The notes under the pieces: model-generated | What the model was told of the DNA's origin: nothing | The model's input: the letters and a program-made list of their open reading frames with translations, nothing else | Databases searched by the model: none | Shown: positions 1-6,991 of the stretch, one piece after another | Layout of the letters: every line of letters starts with the position of its first letter | How positions within the stretch are numbered: position 1 is the stretch's first letter | Assembly: GCA_036564345.1 (NCBI GenBank) | Contig: DATCOZ010000062.1 | Coordinates: forward strand, 1-15,320 | Source: UBA6019 sp036564345 | Lineage (GTDB): Bacteria; Chloroflexota; Dormibacteria; Dormibacterales; Dormibacteraceae | Reading direction: 5' to 3' | DNA: 15,320 nucleotides | Made by a program: the position numbers and the translations under genes

Positions 1-773
1 TTGACGACGGCCTTGAGGCGATCCTCGAACTCGCCCCGGTACTTGGTCCCGGCGATCAGGGCCCCGAGGTCGAGGGCGACGACCCGCTTGCCCTTCAGGC
101 CCTCGGGAACGTCGTCGTTGGCGATTCGGACGGCGAGGCCCTCGGCGATCGCCGTCTTGCCCACGCCGGGCTCGCCGATCAGCACCGGGTTGTTCTTGGT
201 CCGCCGGCTGAGCACCTGGATGACGCGCCGGATCTCGTCGTCGCGGCCGATGACGGGGTCGAGCTTGCCCGAGGCCGCGAGCTTTGTGAGGTCTCGGCCG
301 TACTTCTCCAGGGACTGGTACTTGTCCTCCGGGTTGGCGTCGGTGACGCGCTGATTGCCGCGCACCGCCTGGAGGGCCTTGAGAAGGCTGTCCCGGGTCA
401 CGCCCGCGTCCTTCTGGAGCGGGAGCGAGGTCATCGCGAGAAGGAGGTGCTCGGTCGATAGATACTCGTCCTTGAGCTTCTCGGCCTCCTTCTCCGCATC
501 CTCGAGGACCCGGTGCAGCGGCTGGGAGAGGTAGGCGTCGGCGCCCCCGCTGACGCGCGGGAAGCGTTCGACGGCGGAGACGAGCGCAGGCTCGAGGGCG
601 ACGGGGTCGGCGCCGGCGGCCTCGAGCAGCGGCCGGGTGAGGCCACCCTCCTGTTGGAGGAGGGCCAGCAGGAGGTGCTCCGGCTCGATGCTCTGCTGGC
701 CCCTTTGGGAGGCCAGCGAGGCGGCGACCTGTAAGGCCTCCTGTGTCTTTTCGATGAAGCGATCTGTACGCAT
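1..773 (-). CDS. clpB: ATP-dependent disaggregase ClpB, N-terminal part (3' end outside window)
   Basis: ClpB is a hexameric AAA+ chaperone of the cytoplasm that threads aggregated proteins through its pore together with DnaK. The reading frame starts at ATG 773 and runs off the left edge, giving about 257 residues. The N domain begins MRTDRFIEKTQEAL and contains the two Clp-N repeats (EPEHLLLALL near residue 35 and STEHLLLAM near residue 110). The first AAA+ module follows, with the diagnostic YGRDLT and LDPVIGRDDEIRR stretches, Walker A GEPGVGKT at about residues 200-207, and the pore-loop region ALIAGTKYRGEFEDR near the edge. A Shine-Dalgarno-like GGGAGAAG lies just upstream of ATG. The second AAA+ domain is outside the window, so ClpC or ClpA is not strictly excluded, but the N domain and linker wording fit ClpB best. 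The gene is divergent from the hydrolase at 825. Confidence 0.95.
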   Translation of the reverse strand, partial: MRTDRFIEKTQEALQVAASLASQRGQQSIEPEHLLLALLQQEGGLTRPLLEAAGADPVALEPALVSAVERFPRVSGGADAYLSQPLHRVLEDAEKEAEKLKDEYLSTEHLLLAMTSLPLQKDAGVTRDSLLKALQAVRGNQRVTDANPEDKYQSLEKYGRDLTKLAASGKLDPVIGRDDEIRRVIQVLSRRTKNNPVLIGEPGVGKTAIAEGLAVRIANDDVPEGLKGKRVVALDLGALIAGTKYRGEFEDRLKAVV

Positions 774-824
774 TTTCACTTCTCCCTGTACCCGATCGGG
801 AAGGTTGGTTAAACTCCCCCAACC
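774..824. promoter_or_regulatory. Divergent intergenic region clpB / hydrolase with 10-bp palindrome
   Basis: This 51-bp gap must hold the control signals of clpB (leftward) and the hydrolase (rightward). It contains a perfect palindrome CCCGATCGGG at 791-800, placed 18 bp upstream of the clpB start, which could be an operator. A TTAAAC-like element at 809-814 could serve as a -10 for the hydrolase; its GTG start would then lie only about 10 bases further on, implying a near-leaderless mRNA. I see neither a CIRCE element (TTAGCACTC-N9-GAGTGCTAA) nor a HAIR element. No -35 is convincing. Confidence 0.3.
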
Positions 825-2111
825 GTGGCCCTACATGACCGCCTCGACAAAAACAGCGTAGGCCTCCACTACCTTCGCTGGAACTCCGAGGCGGGTGTCA
901 CTCCGCCGATCCTCCTCCTCCACGGGCTCAGCTCCAACGCCGCCTTCTGGGGTCGCCTCGCGGCCCAGCTGCCGGGTCGGCGGCTGATCGCCCTCGACCA
1001 GCGAGCACACGGCGCGTCGGCGGCCCCGGAGATCGGCTATGAGCCCGCCACCCTCGCGGCCGACGCCGCCGGCCTGGTCGAGGAGCTGGGGCTCGGCCGG
1101 GTCGTCGTGGCCGGGCATTCCTGGGGAGCCACGATCGCCCTCCAGCTGGCGGCCGACCGCCCCGACCTGGTCTCCGGGCTGGCGGTGGTCGACGGACCGG
1201 TCCGGCCCTGGAGCGAGACCGGCCTCACCTGGGAGCAGGCGGAGAAGTTCATGCAGCCGCCGCTGCCGCTCTACGGCGACCTGGAGCAGGCGGTCGCCGA
1301 GAAGCGCGGCGTGCTCAAGGCGGCCTGGGGCGATGACCTGGTCGACTTCGTCCGCGCCGGACTCGTCGAGGAGGCGGGCAGGCTGCGGCTTCCCCTGACG
1401 GCCGGGATCCGGCTCCAGATCCTCCGCGCGATGTTCTTCCAGCCCTACGGCGTCCTCTGGCCCCAGGTTCGCTGCCCGGTGCTCCTCGCCCTCGCCGCCG
1501 GGGGCGAGGAGAGCATGTTCGCCGACTTCAAGAAGAGCTCCGCGGCGCTGATCGCCGAGCAGGTCCCGGGGACCGTGGTGCACTGGTACCGGTCAGGCCA
1601 CGACGTCCCGATCGAGCAGCCGGCAGAGCTGGCAGCGGACCTGGAGCGCCTCTGCCTGCGCGCCGCGTTCGCCGACGTCACCGCCGACATAGCCGCGAGC
1701 GAAGGCGATTGGGCTGTGCCGACCGGCTACCTGGACTGGACGGCCAAGGACCTCCTCGCCCACCTCTCCAGCACCCAGGCGGCGCTGCCCGTGGTGGCCC
1801 GTTCGCGGGAAGGCGAGGGTGAGGCGGCAGCCGAGCAGTTCGACTCCGACCGCTGGAACGCGTCCCAGCTCAGGCGCCGCAGAGATCTCCCCGCGGAGGA
1901 CCTGATCGGCGAGCTGAGAACCTCGGCCGCCGAGCTGGACGGCGTGCTTGCCGAGCTGCCGCTGGACAAGCTCATCGGCAGCGGCCCCTACGCGGGCGAG
2001 ACGGCAGCAGCCGTGATGGGAAACATGGTCGACCATCAGCGCGAACACCTGGCCGAGCTCAGGCGCTCACTGGCCCCCTCCGCGGGCTCGGCGAAACTCC
2101 CGCCCACGTAG
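825..2111 (+). CDS. Alpha/beta hydrolase fused to a DinB/MDMPI-like C-terminal domain
   Basis: This is a 428-residue two-part protein. Residues ~1-280 form an alpha/beta hydrolase fold: oxyanion-loop motif LLLHGLSS (~31-37), strand plus LDQRAHGAS (~58-65), nucleophile elbow GHSWG with Ser99, and the catalytic His259 in SGHD. The acid is probably in the strand-6/7 area (near residues 226-235), but I cannot pin it down. Residues ~285-415 resemble the four-helix DinB / mycothiol-dependent maleylpyruvate isomerase N-terminal family: LDWTAKDLLAHL at the start, a central NASQLRRRRDL helix and the closing HQREHLAELRR. The substrate cannot be told from sequence. Start: an in-frame TAA at 810-812 forces the start to GTG 825 or later, and homology begins soon after it. 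The gene converges with topoisomerase IB, leaving a 122-bp gap (2112-2233) in which I see no convincing terminator. Confidence 0.82.
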   Translation: MALHDRLDKNSVGLHYLRWNSEAGVTPPILLLHGLSSNAAFWGRLAAQLPGRRLIALDQRAHGASAAPEIGYEPATLAADAAGLVEELGLGRVVVAGHSWGATIALQLAADRPDLVSGLAVVDGPVRPWSETGLTWEQAEKFMQPPLPLYGDLEQAVAEKRGVLKAAWGDDLVDFVRAGLVEEAGRLRLPLTAGIRLQILRAMFFQPYGVLWPQVRCPVLLALAAGGEESMFADFKKSSAALIAEQVPGTVVHWYRSGHDVPIEQPAELAADLERLCLRAAFADVTADIAASEGDWAVPTGYLDWTAKDLLAHLSSTQAALPVVARSREGEGEAAAEQFDSDRWNASQLRRRRDLPAEDLIGELRTSAAELDGVLAELPLDKLIGSGPYAGETAAAVMGNMVDHQREHLAELRRSLAPSAGSAKLPPT

Positions 2112-2233
2112 GGGATCGAGCCGGCGACGATGGGGCGATTCGGCGGCGGATGGACGCCCGAATTGCGCAAGACCCGGCTATCCGCCGGCTCGCAGTCTCG
2201 GGGCCAGTCGCTCGATCCGGGCAGCAACGTTGG

Positions 2234-3289
2234 TCAGGCCGCCTTGGCCCTCTCCACCAGGAGTCCCAGGACCGCTCGCTCGCATTCGTGGTCGGGGCGC
2301 CGGCAGGCGTCGATCATCCTGCCGGACAGGTAGCTCTCGATGATGGCGGGGTGGACGTAGCACTTGCGGCAGACGGACTGGGTGTTGCCGAGCCTGGCCG
2401 CCACCGCCTTCACCGCCTCGACCAGGTTGCTCTTCGCGTCAGCCTCAGACTCCGCGAAGCCGAGGCGCGCCAGCTCGCAGGCGGCGAGGACGGTGCCCGC
2501 CCAGGTCCGGAAATCCTTCGCGCTGAAGTCGTCGCCGGTCGTCTCGCGCAGGTATTCGTTGACGTCGGCGGATTCGACCGTGCGCGGCTCGCCCGCCTCG
2601 TCGAGGTAGCGGAACAGCTCCTGGCCGGGCAGCTCCGCGCAGCGGCGCACGATCGCTGCCAGCCGCCGGTCGGTCACCGTCACGTCGTGCTCCCGACCGC
2701 TCTTTCCGGTGAACTTGAAGCGCATCACCTCGCCCCGGACGGCGACATGCTTCTGCCGCATCGTCGTCAGCCCGAAGCTCTCGTTGTCGCGCGCGTACTC
2801 GCTGTTGCCGACGCGGATCGAGCTGCTGTCGAGCAGCCTGACGACGAGGGCGACGACCTTCTCCCGCGCCATGCCGGGTCGCGAGAGGTCGCGCTGCACA
2901 CGCCTGCGGAGCCGCGGGAGCGCTCGGCCGAACTCGATCATCCGGCCGTACTTGGTCTCGTCGCGAACCTCCCGCCAGCGGCTGTGGTAGCGGTACTGCT
3001 TGCGGCCCTTCGCGTCGCGGCCGGTGGCCTGGATGTGGCCGAGGGGGCTCGGGCAGATCCAGACGTCGGTCCAGGCGGGCGGGACGGCGAGGGAGCGGAT
3101 CCGGTTGAGGCGCTCCTTCTGGCTGACGGTCGCGCCGTCGGGGCCCTCGTAGCGGAAGCCCTTCCCGGCTCGCCTGCGGCGGATCCCGGGTGACGTGTCG
3201 CTGACATACCGGAGGCCGGCGGCTCGGGCCGCCTCGACCTCGTCATCGACTTCCGACGCCGCCGCTCGGGACTTGATCATGACCGCCAT
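2234..3289 (-). CDS. DNA topoisomerase IB (poxvirus-like)
   Basis: Type IB topoisomerases relax supercoils through a 3'-phosphotyrosyl intermediate. The 351-residue length is typical of the bacterial, poxvirus-like form. The N domain contains RIRSLAVPPAWTDVWICP (~63-80) and the DNA-contact segment GRKQYRYHSRWREVRD (~95-110). Catalytic positions by family comparison are Arg159 (SIRVGN), Lys196 (FTGKSG), Arg261 (KDFRTWAGT), Asn302 where vaccinia has His (LGNTQ; Asn is usual in bacteria), and the nucleophile Tyr311 (CRKCYVHP). The start may be ATG 3289 or ATG 3280; neither has a good ribosome-binding site. The N-terminal ~25 residues are probably a flexible lead-in. The gene lies 39 bp downstream of the membrane-protein gene and might be transcribed from its own promoter in that gap. 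Confidence 0.95.
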   Translation of the reverse strand: MAVMIKSRAAASEVDDEVEAARAAGLRYVSDTSPGIRRRRAGKGFRYEGPDGATVSQKERLNRIRSLAVPPAWTDVWICPSPLGHIQATGRDAKGRKQYRYHSRWREVRDETKYGRMIEFGRALPRLRRRVQRDLSRPGMAREKVVALVVRLLDSSSIRVGNSEYARDNESFGLTTMRQKHVAVRGEVMRFKFTGKSGREHDVTVTDRRLAAIVRRCAELPGQELFRYLDEAGEPRTVESADVNEYLRETTGDDFSAKDFRTWAGTVLAACELARLGFAESEADAKSNLVEAVKAVAARLGNTQSVCRKCYVHPAIIESYLSGRMIDACRRPDHECERAVLGLLVERAKAA

Positions 3290-3318
3290 GGCTTGCCAAC
3301 GACCATGCTACAGCGTTG

Positions 3319-3347
3319 CTATAACTTGTTACGCCTCTTCTGGTACA
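3319..3347 (-). promoter_or_regulatory. Possible promoter for topoisomerase IB
   Basis: Read on the minus strand, TTGTAC (around 3342-3347) and TTATAG (3319-3324) are spaced by about 18 bp in an otherwise AT-poor region, followed by about 30 bp to the topoisomerase start. The AT-rich pocket also contains the short dyad TAAC-AA-GTTA. Matches to the sigma-70-type consensus are only partial, so this is tentative. Confidence 0.25.
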
Positions 3348-4144
3348 AGAACGGGTCTTCGGGTGGGAAGCCGCGGCCGGAACCTCCGGAGGTCGGGGAG
3401 CCGCCCGAGCCGGCCGGCGAGGAAGAGCACGGTACCGTCGATCACGCAATAGCCTCCGGCGATCACCGAGGGCGGGTTCCCGGATGGAAAGAGGAGGTAC
3501 GGCGCGGTGGCGGCCCAGCGCCAGTTGCCGAATCCGGTGCCGAAGATCTCCAGCAGTGACGTGCAGAAGAAGATCGCCGCGAAGACTCCGGCGCGCGGCG
3601 AGCGGAGGAGGAACCAGGCGAAGATCGGCAGGCAGAGCGCGCCCAGCACGTCGACCCGCCCGGTCAGAAGCGGCAGCCAGGTCAACCCCGAGATCGCCCA
3701 GCCGGCGGCCAGCGCGAGCGCGATCCGGGTCACCGCGCGTCCGTGACGGACGAAGAGCGGCGTGCGGGTCGCGCTCAGGCCGAAGAGGTAGACCAGGCCG
3801 TGACCGGGCGGCACATAGAGCGGGACGTTGTGGAACTGGTAGCGGTAGAGGCCCCAGACCAGCGACCCGAAGATCTCGAACCCGGTCGCGACGACGACGC
3901 AGAGCCAGACCTGCCGGCGCTCCGAGGGGGGCGACCAGCGGGTGCTCGCGAAGAGGACCGCGAAGGTCAGGAGTCCCAGCCCGTACTGCTGGAAGACGCT
4001 GGTCAGGTGCGCGTCGACGAAGAGGATGAGGGGGATGTAGAGGGCAAAGCCGATCTGCAGCGCGTAGGGGCGGAGGGGTCTGAGCACCGCGGCGAAGGGT
4101 ACCGTGAACCTATCCTGCGCGAGCCCGACGAAACGTCCCGACAT
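3329..4144 (-). CDS. Multi-pass membrane protein of unknown function
   Basis: This is a 271-residue, strongly hydrophobic protein that I do not recognise. From the ATG at 4144 it shows about seven or eight membrane segments (roughly residues 28-46, 52-67, 79-99, 113-125, 138-160, 166-181, 186-203 and 226-244) and a basic, Pro/Arg-rich cytoplasmic-looking tail (248-268). Conserved-looking loop motifs are YRYQFHNVPLYVPPGHG (~100-116), FGTGFGNWRW (~201-210) and FPSGNPPS (~219-226). Polar or aromatic residues at membrane edges could line an active site, but no named family fits with confidence. The start is uncertain: ATG 4144 overlaps the PAP2 gene by 35 bp, while GTG 4087 would avoid overlap. 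The reading frame stays open further upstream, but that stretch lies inside the PAP2 gene and looks non-native. Overlap with PAP2 suggests co-translation and perhaps a shared lipid-related role. Confidence 0.75.
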   Translation of the reverse strand: MSGRFVGLAQDRFTVPFAAVLRPLRPYALQIGFALYIPLILFVDAHLTSVFQQYGLGLLTFAVLFASTRWSPPSERRQVWLCVVVATGFEIFGSLVWGLYRYQFHNVPLYVPPGHGLVYLFGLSATRTPLFVRHGRAVTRIALALAAGWAISGLTWLPLLTGRVDVLGALCLPIFAWFLLRSPRAGVFAAIFFCTSLLEIFGTGFGNWRWAATAPYLLFPSGNPPSVIAGGYCVIDGTVLFLAGRLGRLPDLRRFRPRLPTRRPVLVPEEA

Positions 4145-4715
4145 TCGGCAATGAGATCCCTCGTGAGCGACCTGGCTGGCCTCGCACGCCGATTGCAAAG
4201 CCGCTGAGGAGGCCGATCCCGGTTCCCAGCAGGCCACCCGCCAGCACATCGGTCGGAAAGTGGTGCCCGAGGTGGATGCGGGAAACGCCCACGGCGCCCG
4301 CGGTGAGCACGAGCAGCGGTCGGGCGGATGGATAGGCCATCGCAAGGACTGTCGCCGCGGCGAACGAGGCGGCCGTGTGTCCCGAGGGAAACGAGTGATC
4401 GGGCGTCTTGCCGCCGACGACCTTCGCAGCCTCCCGGGTGAACCAGGGCCGGTTGCGCCGGAAGATCGGCTTCAGCAGTCTCTGGGCGATGTAGGTGGAG
4501 AGGGCCGCGGCGGCCGTCGAGCCGATGGCCGCCCGGCGGCCGCGGCGGCCGTCGAGGGCTGCCAGCCAGAGCCCGGCGAACGCCCACCCGGCGCCCTCGC
4601 CGAAGTCGGACACGAGGCCGATGTAGCGGTCGCTGTAGTGCGAGTGCGGCAGGCCGTTGAGGAATTCGTAGACGCGGGCGTCGAGTGTGGCTGGCGCGGG
4701 GGCCGTTTCGGGCAT
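4110..4715 (-). CDS. PAP2-family phosphatase (lipid or undecaprenyl pyrophosphate type)
   Basis: PAP2 enzymes remove phosphate from lipid phosphates such as phosphatidic acid or undecaprenyl pyrophosphate, usually on the outer face of the membrane. All three signature motifs are present in this 201-residue protein: KPIFRRNRP (KX6RP, Lys82-Pro90), FPSGHTAAS (PSGH 110-113, with acid/base His113), and SRIHLGHHFPTD (SRX5HX3D, nucleophile His152, Asp156). Hydrophobic segments flank these motifs. The C-terminal ~20 residues are basic, fall in the overlap with the downstream gene and look non-conserved. ATG 4715 is preceded by GAGGG at good spacing. The substrate cannot be decided; the membrane-protein gene overlapping its 3' end is the best contextual clue. 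Confidence 0.93.
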   Translation of the reverse strand: MPETAPAPATLDARVYEFLNGLPHSHYSDRYIGLVSDFGEGAGWAFAGLWLAALDGRRGRRAAIGSTAAAALSTYIAQRLLKPIFRRNRPWFTREAAKVVGGKTPDHSFPSGHTAASFAAATVLAMAYPSARPLLVLTAGAVGVSRIHLGHHFPTDVLAGGLLGTGIGLLSGFAIGVRGQPGRSRGISLPNVGTFRRARAG

Positions 4716-4741
4716 CTACCCTCAATCCTGCCCGAAATCGC

Positions 4742-4765
4742 TTCCCCGCCGGTGGGAACGGGGAA
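4742..4765 (-). terminator. Hairpin just after the DCC gene stop
   Basis: On the minus strand, TTCCCCG and CGGGGAA form a perfect 7-bp stem around a 10-base loop, beginning 1 base after the stop codon of the DCC-family gene. No T-run follows, so it is at best a weak or factor-assisted terminator, or an mRNA-stabilising stem. It separates the chemosensory/Tad/DCC run from the PAP2 pair. Confidence 0.35.
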
Positions 4766-4766
4766 C

Positions 4767-5168
4767 TCAGTCCAGGCAGGCCGCGCCCGGCCGCTCGCAC
4801 TCCGGCATGACGCCGAGCCAGGCGAGCCGCTCCCGGTTTGCCGCCAGCCATCGATAGGCGGCCTCCTCAGCTTTGGCGAGGAGGGGCAGTCGGGAGGGCT
4901 GGGCGAGCATGCGCCAGCCTCCGCCCAGCTCTTCCAGCACCCGGTTGAGCGCGGCCGCGCCGGCCAGGCGGCGGCCGCCAGGCTCGATCGCCCACACCGA
5001 CCTGTCAACTTCGGCGCGCGTCAACCCGTGGGCAGCCAGCACTCCCGGGAGCTGGTTGGGCTGGACCAGGATCCGCCCAGCAGAGTCTTGCCGCCGGACC
5101 CAGCCGGCAAGCCGCGTGCAGGGACCGCACGTCCCGTCGAAGAGGAGCACCAGGCGGGGTTGGGGCAT
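4767..5168 (-). CDS. DCC-family thiol-disulfide oxidoreductase-like protein (DUF393)
   Basis: This is a small protein of 133 residues. It opens with the family signature LLFDGTCGPCTRLAGWV: Asp11 followed by the Cys14-x-x-Cys17 pair that gives the DCC family its name. A thioredoxin-like fold is predicted. The middle (GLTRAEVDRSVWAIEPGGRRLAGAAALNRVLEEL) and the end (RLPLLAKAEEAAYRWLAANRERL) match the usual DCC layout, in which the protein is predicted to do thiol chemistry, but no physiological substrate is established. Two more cysteines lie near the C-terminus (PECERPGAACLD). The start is ATG 5168, 45 bp after the tadC stop, so it may be a trailing gene of the long operon or independent; its spacing is looser than that of the upstream genes. 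Confidence 0.85.
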   Translation of the reverse strand: MPQPRLVLLFDGTCGPCTRLAGWVRRQDSAGRILVQPNQLPGVLAAHGLTRAEVDRSVWAIEPGGRRLAGAAALNRVLEELGGGWRMLAQPSRLPLLAKAEEAAYRWLAANRERLAWLGVMPECERPGAACLD

Positions 5169-5213
5169 CGCATCCAGTCTCGAGCAATCAATCGCCGGAG
5201 GCCGCGCTGGACG

Positions 5214-6134
5214 TCAGAGACCTCTCTGGAACACCACGAAGAGGGCCGGGCCGAGGAGGACGAGCCAGATCGTCGGGAAGATGAAGAGGACCATCGGGAT
5301 CGTCATCTTGATGCTGGCGCTCCCGCCCAGCTGGGCGGCGCGGTCGCCGCGGCGCTGGCGGGCCGACTCCGACTGCACGCGGAGAACCTCTGCCATCGGC
5401 ACGCCCATCTTCTCGGAGCCGATGATCGCCTGAATGAAGGCGTGGACGGCCGGGACGCCGGTCGCCCTGCCGTAGGCGTCGAGCGCCTCGAGCCGGGGCC
5501 GGCCGAGCTGGACCTCGCCCAGCGCCACGGCGAGTCCCCGCGTGAGCGCGTTGTCGTACTGGGCGACGACTCGCGTCAGGGCTCGGTCCACGGTGAGCCC
5601 GGCGCTGACCGCGATGACCAGGAAGTCGATCAGGTTCGGCAGCGCGAGCTCGACCTCGTGGCGCCGCGCGCCGACGAGGCTGCTCAGCCAGAAGGACATC
5701 CCGATCCACGCGAGGGCTCCCAGGATCCCGCCCGCGATCAGGCCCGACAGCGGACTGCCGACGAAGGCGCCGACGGCGAGCCCGAGCGAGGCGGCGACGA
5801 GGGTCGCCGCCACGCGCAGGGCGATGAATCCGACCGCGCCCAGGCCCGACGGCCGGCCCGACTCCTCCAGCCGGTGTTCGAGGCGCCTCATGTAGTCCTG
5901 CGGTGTGAGCTGTGCGACAGCAGCCGAAAGCCGCTCGACGGCCGGCTGGATCATCCGCTCCCGGAAGCTCAGCCTGGCGACGTCGTCGGTGAAGTTGACG
6001 TCGGTCCCGTAGTACGCCATCCGCTCATCGACGGCGGTTGGCTGCCGGGTCGAAAAGAGAACGGGGCGGATCGCCCAGAAGACGGCCAGGGCGCCAGCCG
6101 AGGCCAGCAGCGCGAGGAAGAAGGTCGGCACCAC
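5214..6134 (-). CDS. tadC: Tad pilus assembly inner-membrane platform protein TadC
   Basis: TadC belongs to the type II secretion F (T2SSF) family and, with TadB, forms the membrane platform on which the TadA motor extrudes Flp pilins. The 306-residue length fits. It has an N-terminal anchor (~3-25), a linker with the TadC-like MRRLEHRLEESGRPSGLG segment, two close hydrophobic segments (~104-150), the T2SSF cytoplasmic helical domain with ALPNLIDFLVIAVSAGLTVDRAL and IGSEKMGVPMAEVLRVQ, and a last membrane segment in PMVLFIFPTIWLVLLGPALFVV. That arrangement matches TadC better than TadB. It starts with GTG 6134 (a second GTG follows directly), 3 bp after the cpaB stop, so translation is probably coupled. 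No tadB or tadA is adjacent in this window. Confidence 0.9.
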   Translation of the reverse strand: MVPTFFLALLASAGALAVFWAIRPVLFSTRQPTAVDERMAYYGTDVNFTDDVARLSFRERMIQPAVERLSAAVAQLTPQDYMRRLEHRLEESGRPSGLGAVGFIALRVAATLVAASLGLAVGAFVGSPLSGLIAGGILGALAWIGMSFWLSSLVGARRHEVELALPNLIDFLVIAVSAGLTVDRALTRVVAQYDNALTRGLAVALGEVQLGRPRLEALDAYGRATGVPAVHAFIQAIIGSEKMGVPMAEVLRVQSESARQRRGDRAAQLGGSASIKMTIPMVLFIFPTIWLVLLGPALFVVFQRGL

Positions 6135-6137
6135 CTT

Positions 6138-6941
6138 TCAGTCCAGGCCCGGCCAGTGACTCCTGATGTCGGCTTCGACGACCCCTCCGGCGGAGCCGGC
6201 CTTGGGACAGGTCGTGTCCGCGGCGGCAGGCGTCGCCTGGTAATCCTGGTAGGCGAGGAGCGTGTAGCGGACCTGCGCATTTGCGATGAACCAGTTGATG
6301 AACTCGGCCTGGCACTGGGTGACGGCGAGGGTGAGGCTGCTGGCAAGGCCGCCCGTCTGCTGGGAAACAACCGCACCGCCCACGCTCACCGCCGCGGGTC
6401 CGACGCGGATCACCCGGATGTTGCTGTAGATCGTGCGCACGTTCGCGGTCGGGGCACTCCTCGGCGTGACGACCGCCTGGATGTCGATGTAGTCGCCAGC
6501 CTGCACGTAGCCGGCCACCCCCTGCACCTCATTGCTCGGCACGGTGAGGGCGACGACGCCGGGCGCGAGAGGCAGGTAGGCCGCAAGCACCCCCGATCCG
6601 GCGTCCTTGCCGACCTGGTTGGAGAGCACCGGCTGGCCCTTGCGGAGCGGCGTCTGGGCGACCAGGCCGATCGCGGCGCCCGCTGTGGCGAGGGACGCTG
6701 GAGGTACGTCGGCGACCGCGTAGCGGGCGATCGCCAGGTCCGCGGCGACGAGCACCGTGCGGGGAGCCACGTCGCGCGCCGCGACGAGGACCGCCTGGGT
6801 CGTCGTCGGAGCGACGCCGGCGGACCGGCTGGACAGCTGGCCGATCAACACGGTGGCCACGAAGGCGGCGATGACGACGACCGTGCCAACCACCACAAGA
6901 GGGATGTTGACGGGCCTGGCCTCGATTGCGTTTGCGCTCAT
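6138..6941 (-). CDS. cpaB: Flp pilus assembly protein CpaB/RcpC
   Basis: CpaB (RcpC) is a membrane-anchored, extracytoplasmic part of Tad pilus machines that is thought to gate or stabilise the pilus channel. This 267-residue protein has a short cytoplasmic lead, one membrane helix (~13-34), then a SAF-type domain (AVLVAARDVAPRTVLVAADLAIARY, ~50-75) with the typical GLVAQTPLRKGQPVLSNQV end (~92-110). The CpaB/RcpC core follows (VVALTVPSNEVQGVAGYVQAGDYIDI, ~129-154; IYSNIRVIRVG; LTLAVTQCQAEFI). The Cys-containing tail (from ~235) is not conserved in the family as far as I can tell. The start is ATG 6941. It sits between REC-cpaE (50-bp gap with a hairpin) and tadC (3-bp gap). Confidence 0.92.
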   Translation of the reverse strand: MSANAIEARPVNIPLVVVGTVVVIAAFVATVLIGQLSSRSAGVAPTTTQAVLVAARDVAPRTVLVAADLAIARYAVADVPPASLATAGAAIGLVAQTPLRKGQPVLSNQVGKDAGSGVLAAYLPLAPGVVALTVPSNEVQGVAGYVQAGDYIDIQAVVTPRSAPTANVRTIYSNIRVIRVGPAAVSVGGAVVSQQTGGLASSLTLAVTQCQAEFINWFIANAQVRYTLLAYQDYQATPAAADTTCPKAGSAGGVVEADIRSHWPGLD

Positions 6942-6966
6942 TTTTGCCTAACTTAGTCCAATTCCG

Positions 6967-6991
6967 CCCTTCCTGCTGGGGCCAGGGAGGG
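6967..6991 (-). promoter_or_regulatory. Imperfect hairpin between REC-cpaE and cpaB
   Basis: Directly after the REC-cpaE stop codon the minus-strand RNA can fold CCCTCCCTG against CAGGAAGGG, a 9-bp stem with one C-A mismatch and a 7-base loop. No T-run follows. This is the only long gap inside the che-tad unit, so the stem could reduce read-through or protect the upstream mRNA, setting different levels for signalling and pilus genes. Confidence 0.35.

Noticed and set aside
774..824. CIRCE or HAIR heat-shock operator before clpB
   Set aside because: Neither consensus is present; only a short CCCGATCGGG palindrome is seen.
2150..3193. Plus-strand open frame of 347 codons
   Set aside because: Antisense to topoisomerase IB, whose catalytic residues are all in place on the other strand.
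4145..4345. Longer start for the membrane protein gene
   Set aside because: The extra 67 codons lie inside the PAP2 gene in another frame and give a Cys/Pro/Arg-rich, non-membrane lead that does not look native.
4260..6956. Plus-strand open frame of 898 codons
   Set aside because: It is antisense to PAP2, DCC, tadC and cpaB, all of which have clear family motifs. The translation is rich in Arg/Gly/Asp/Glu with no domain, as expected from a GC-rich shadow frame.
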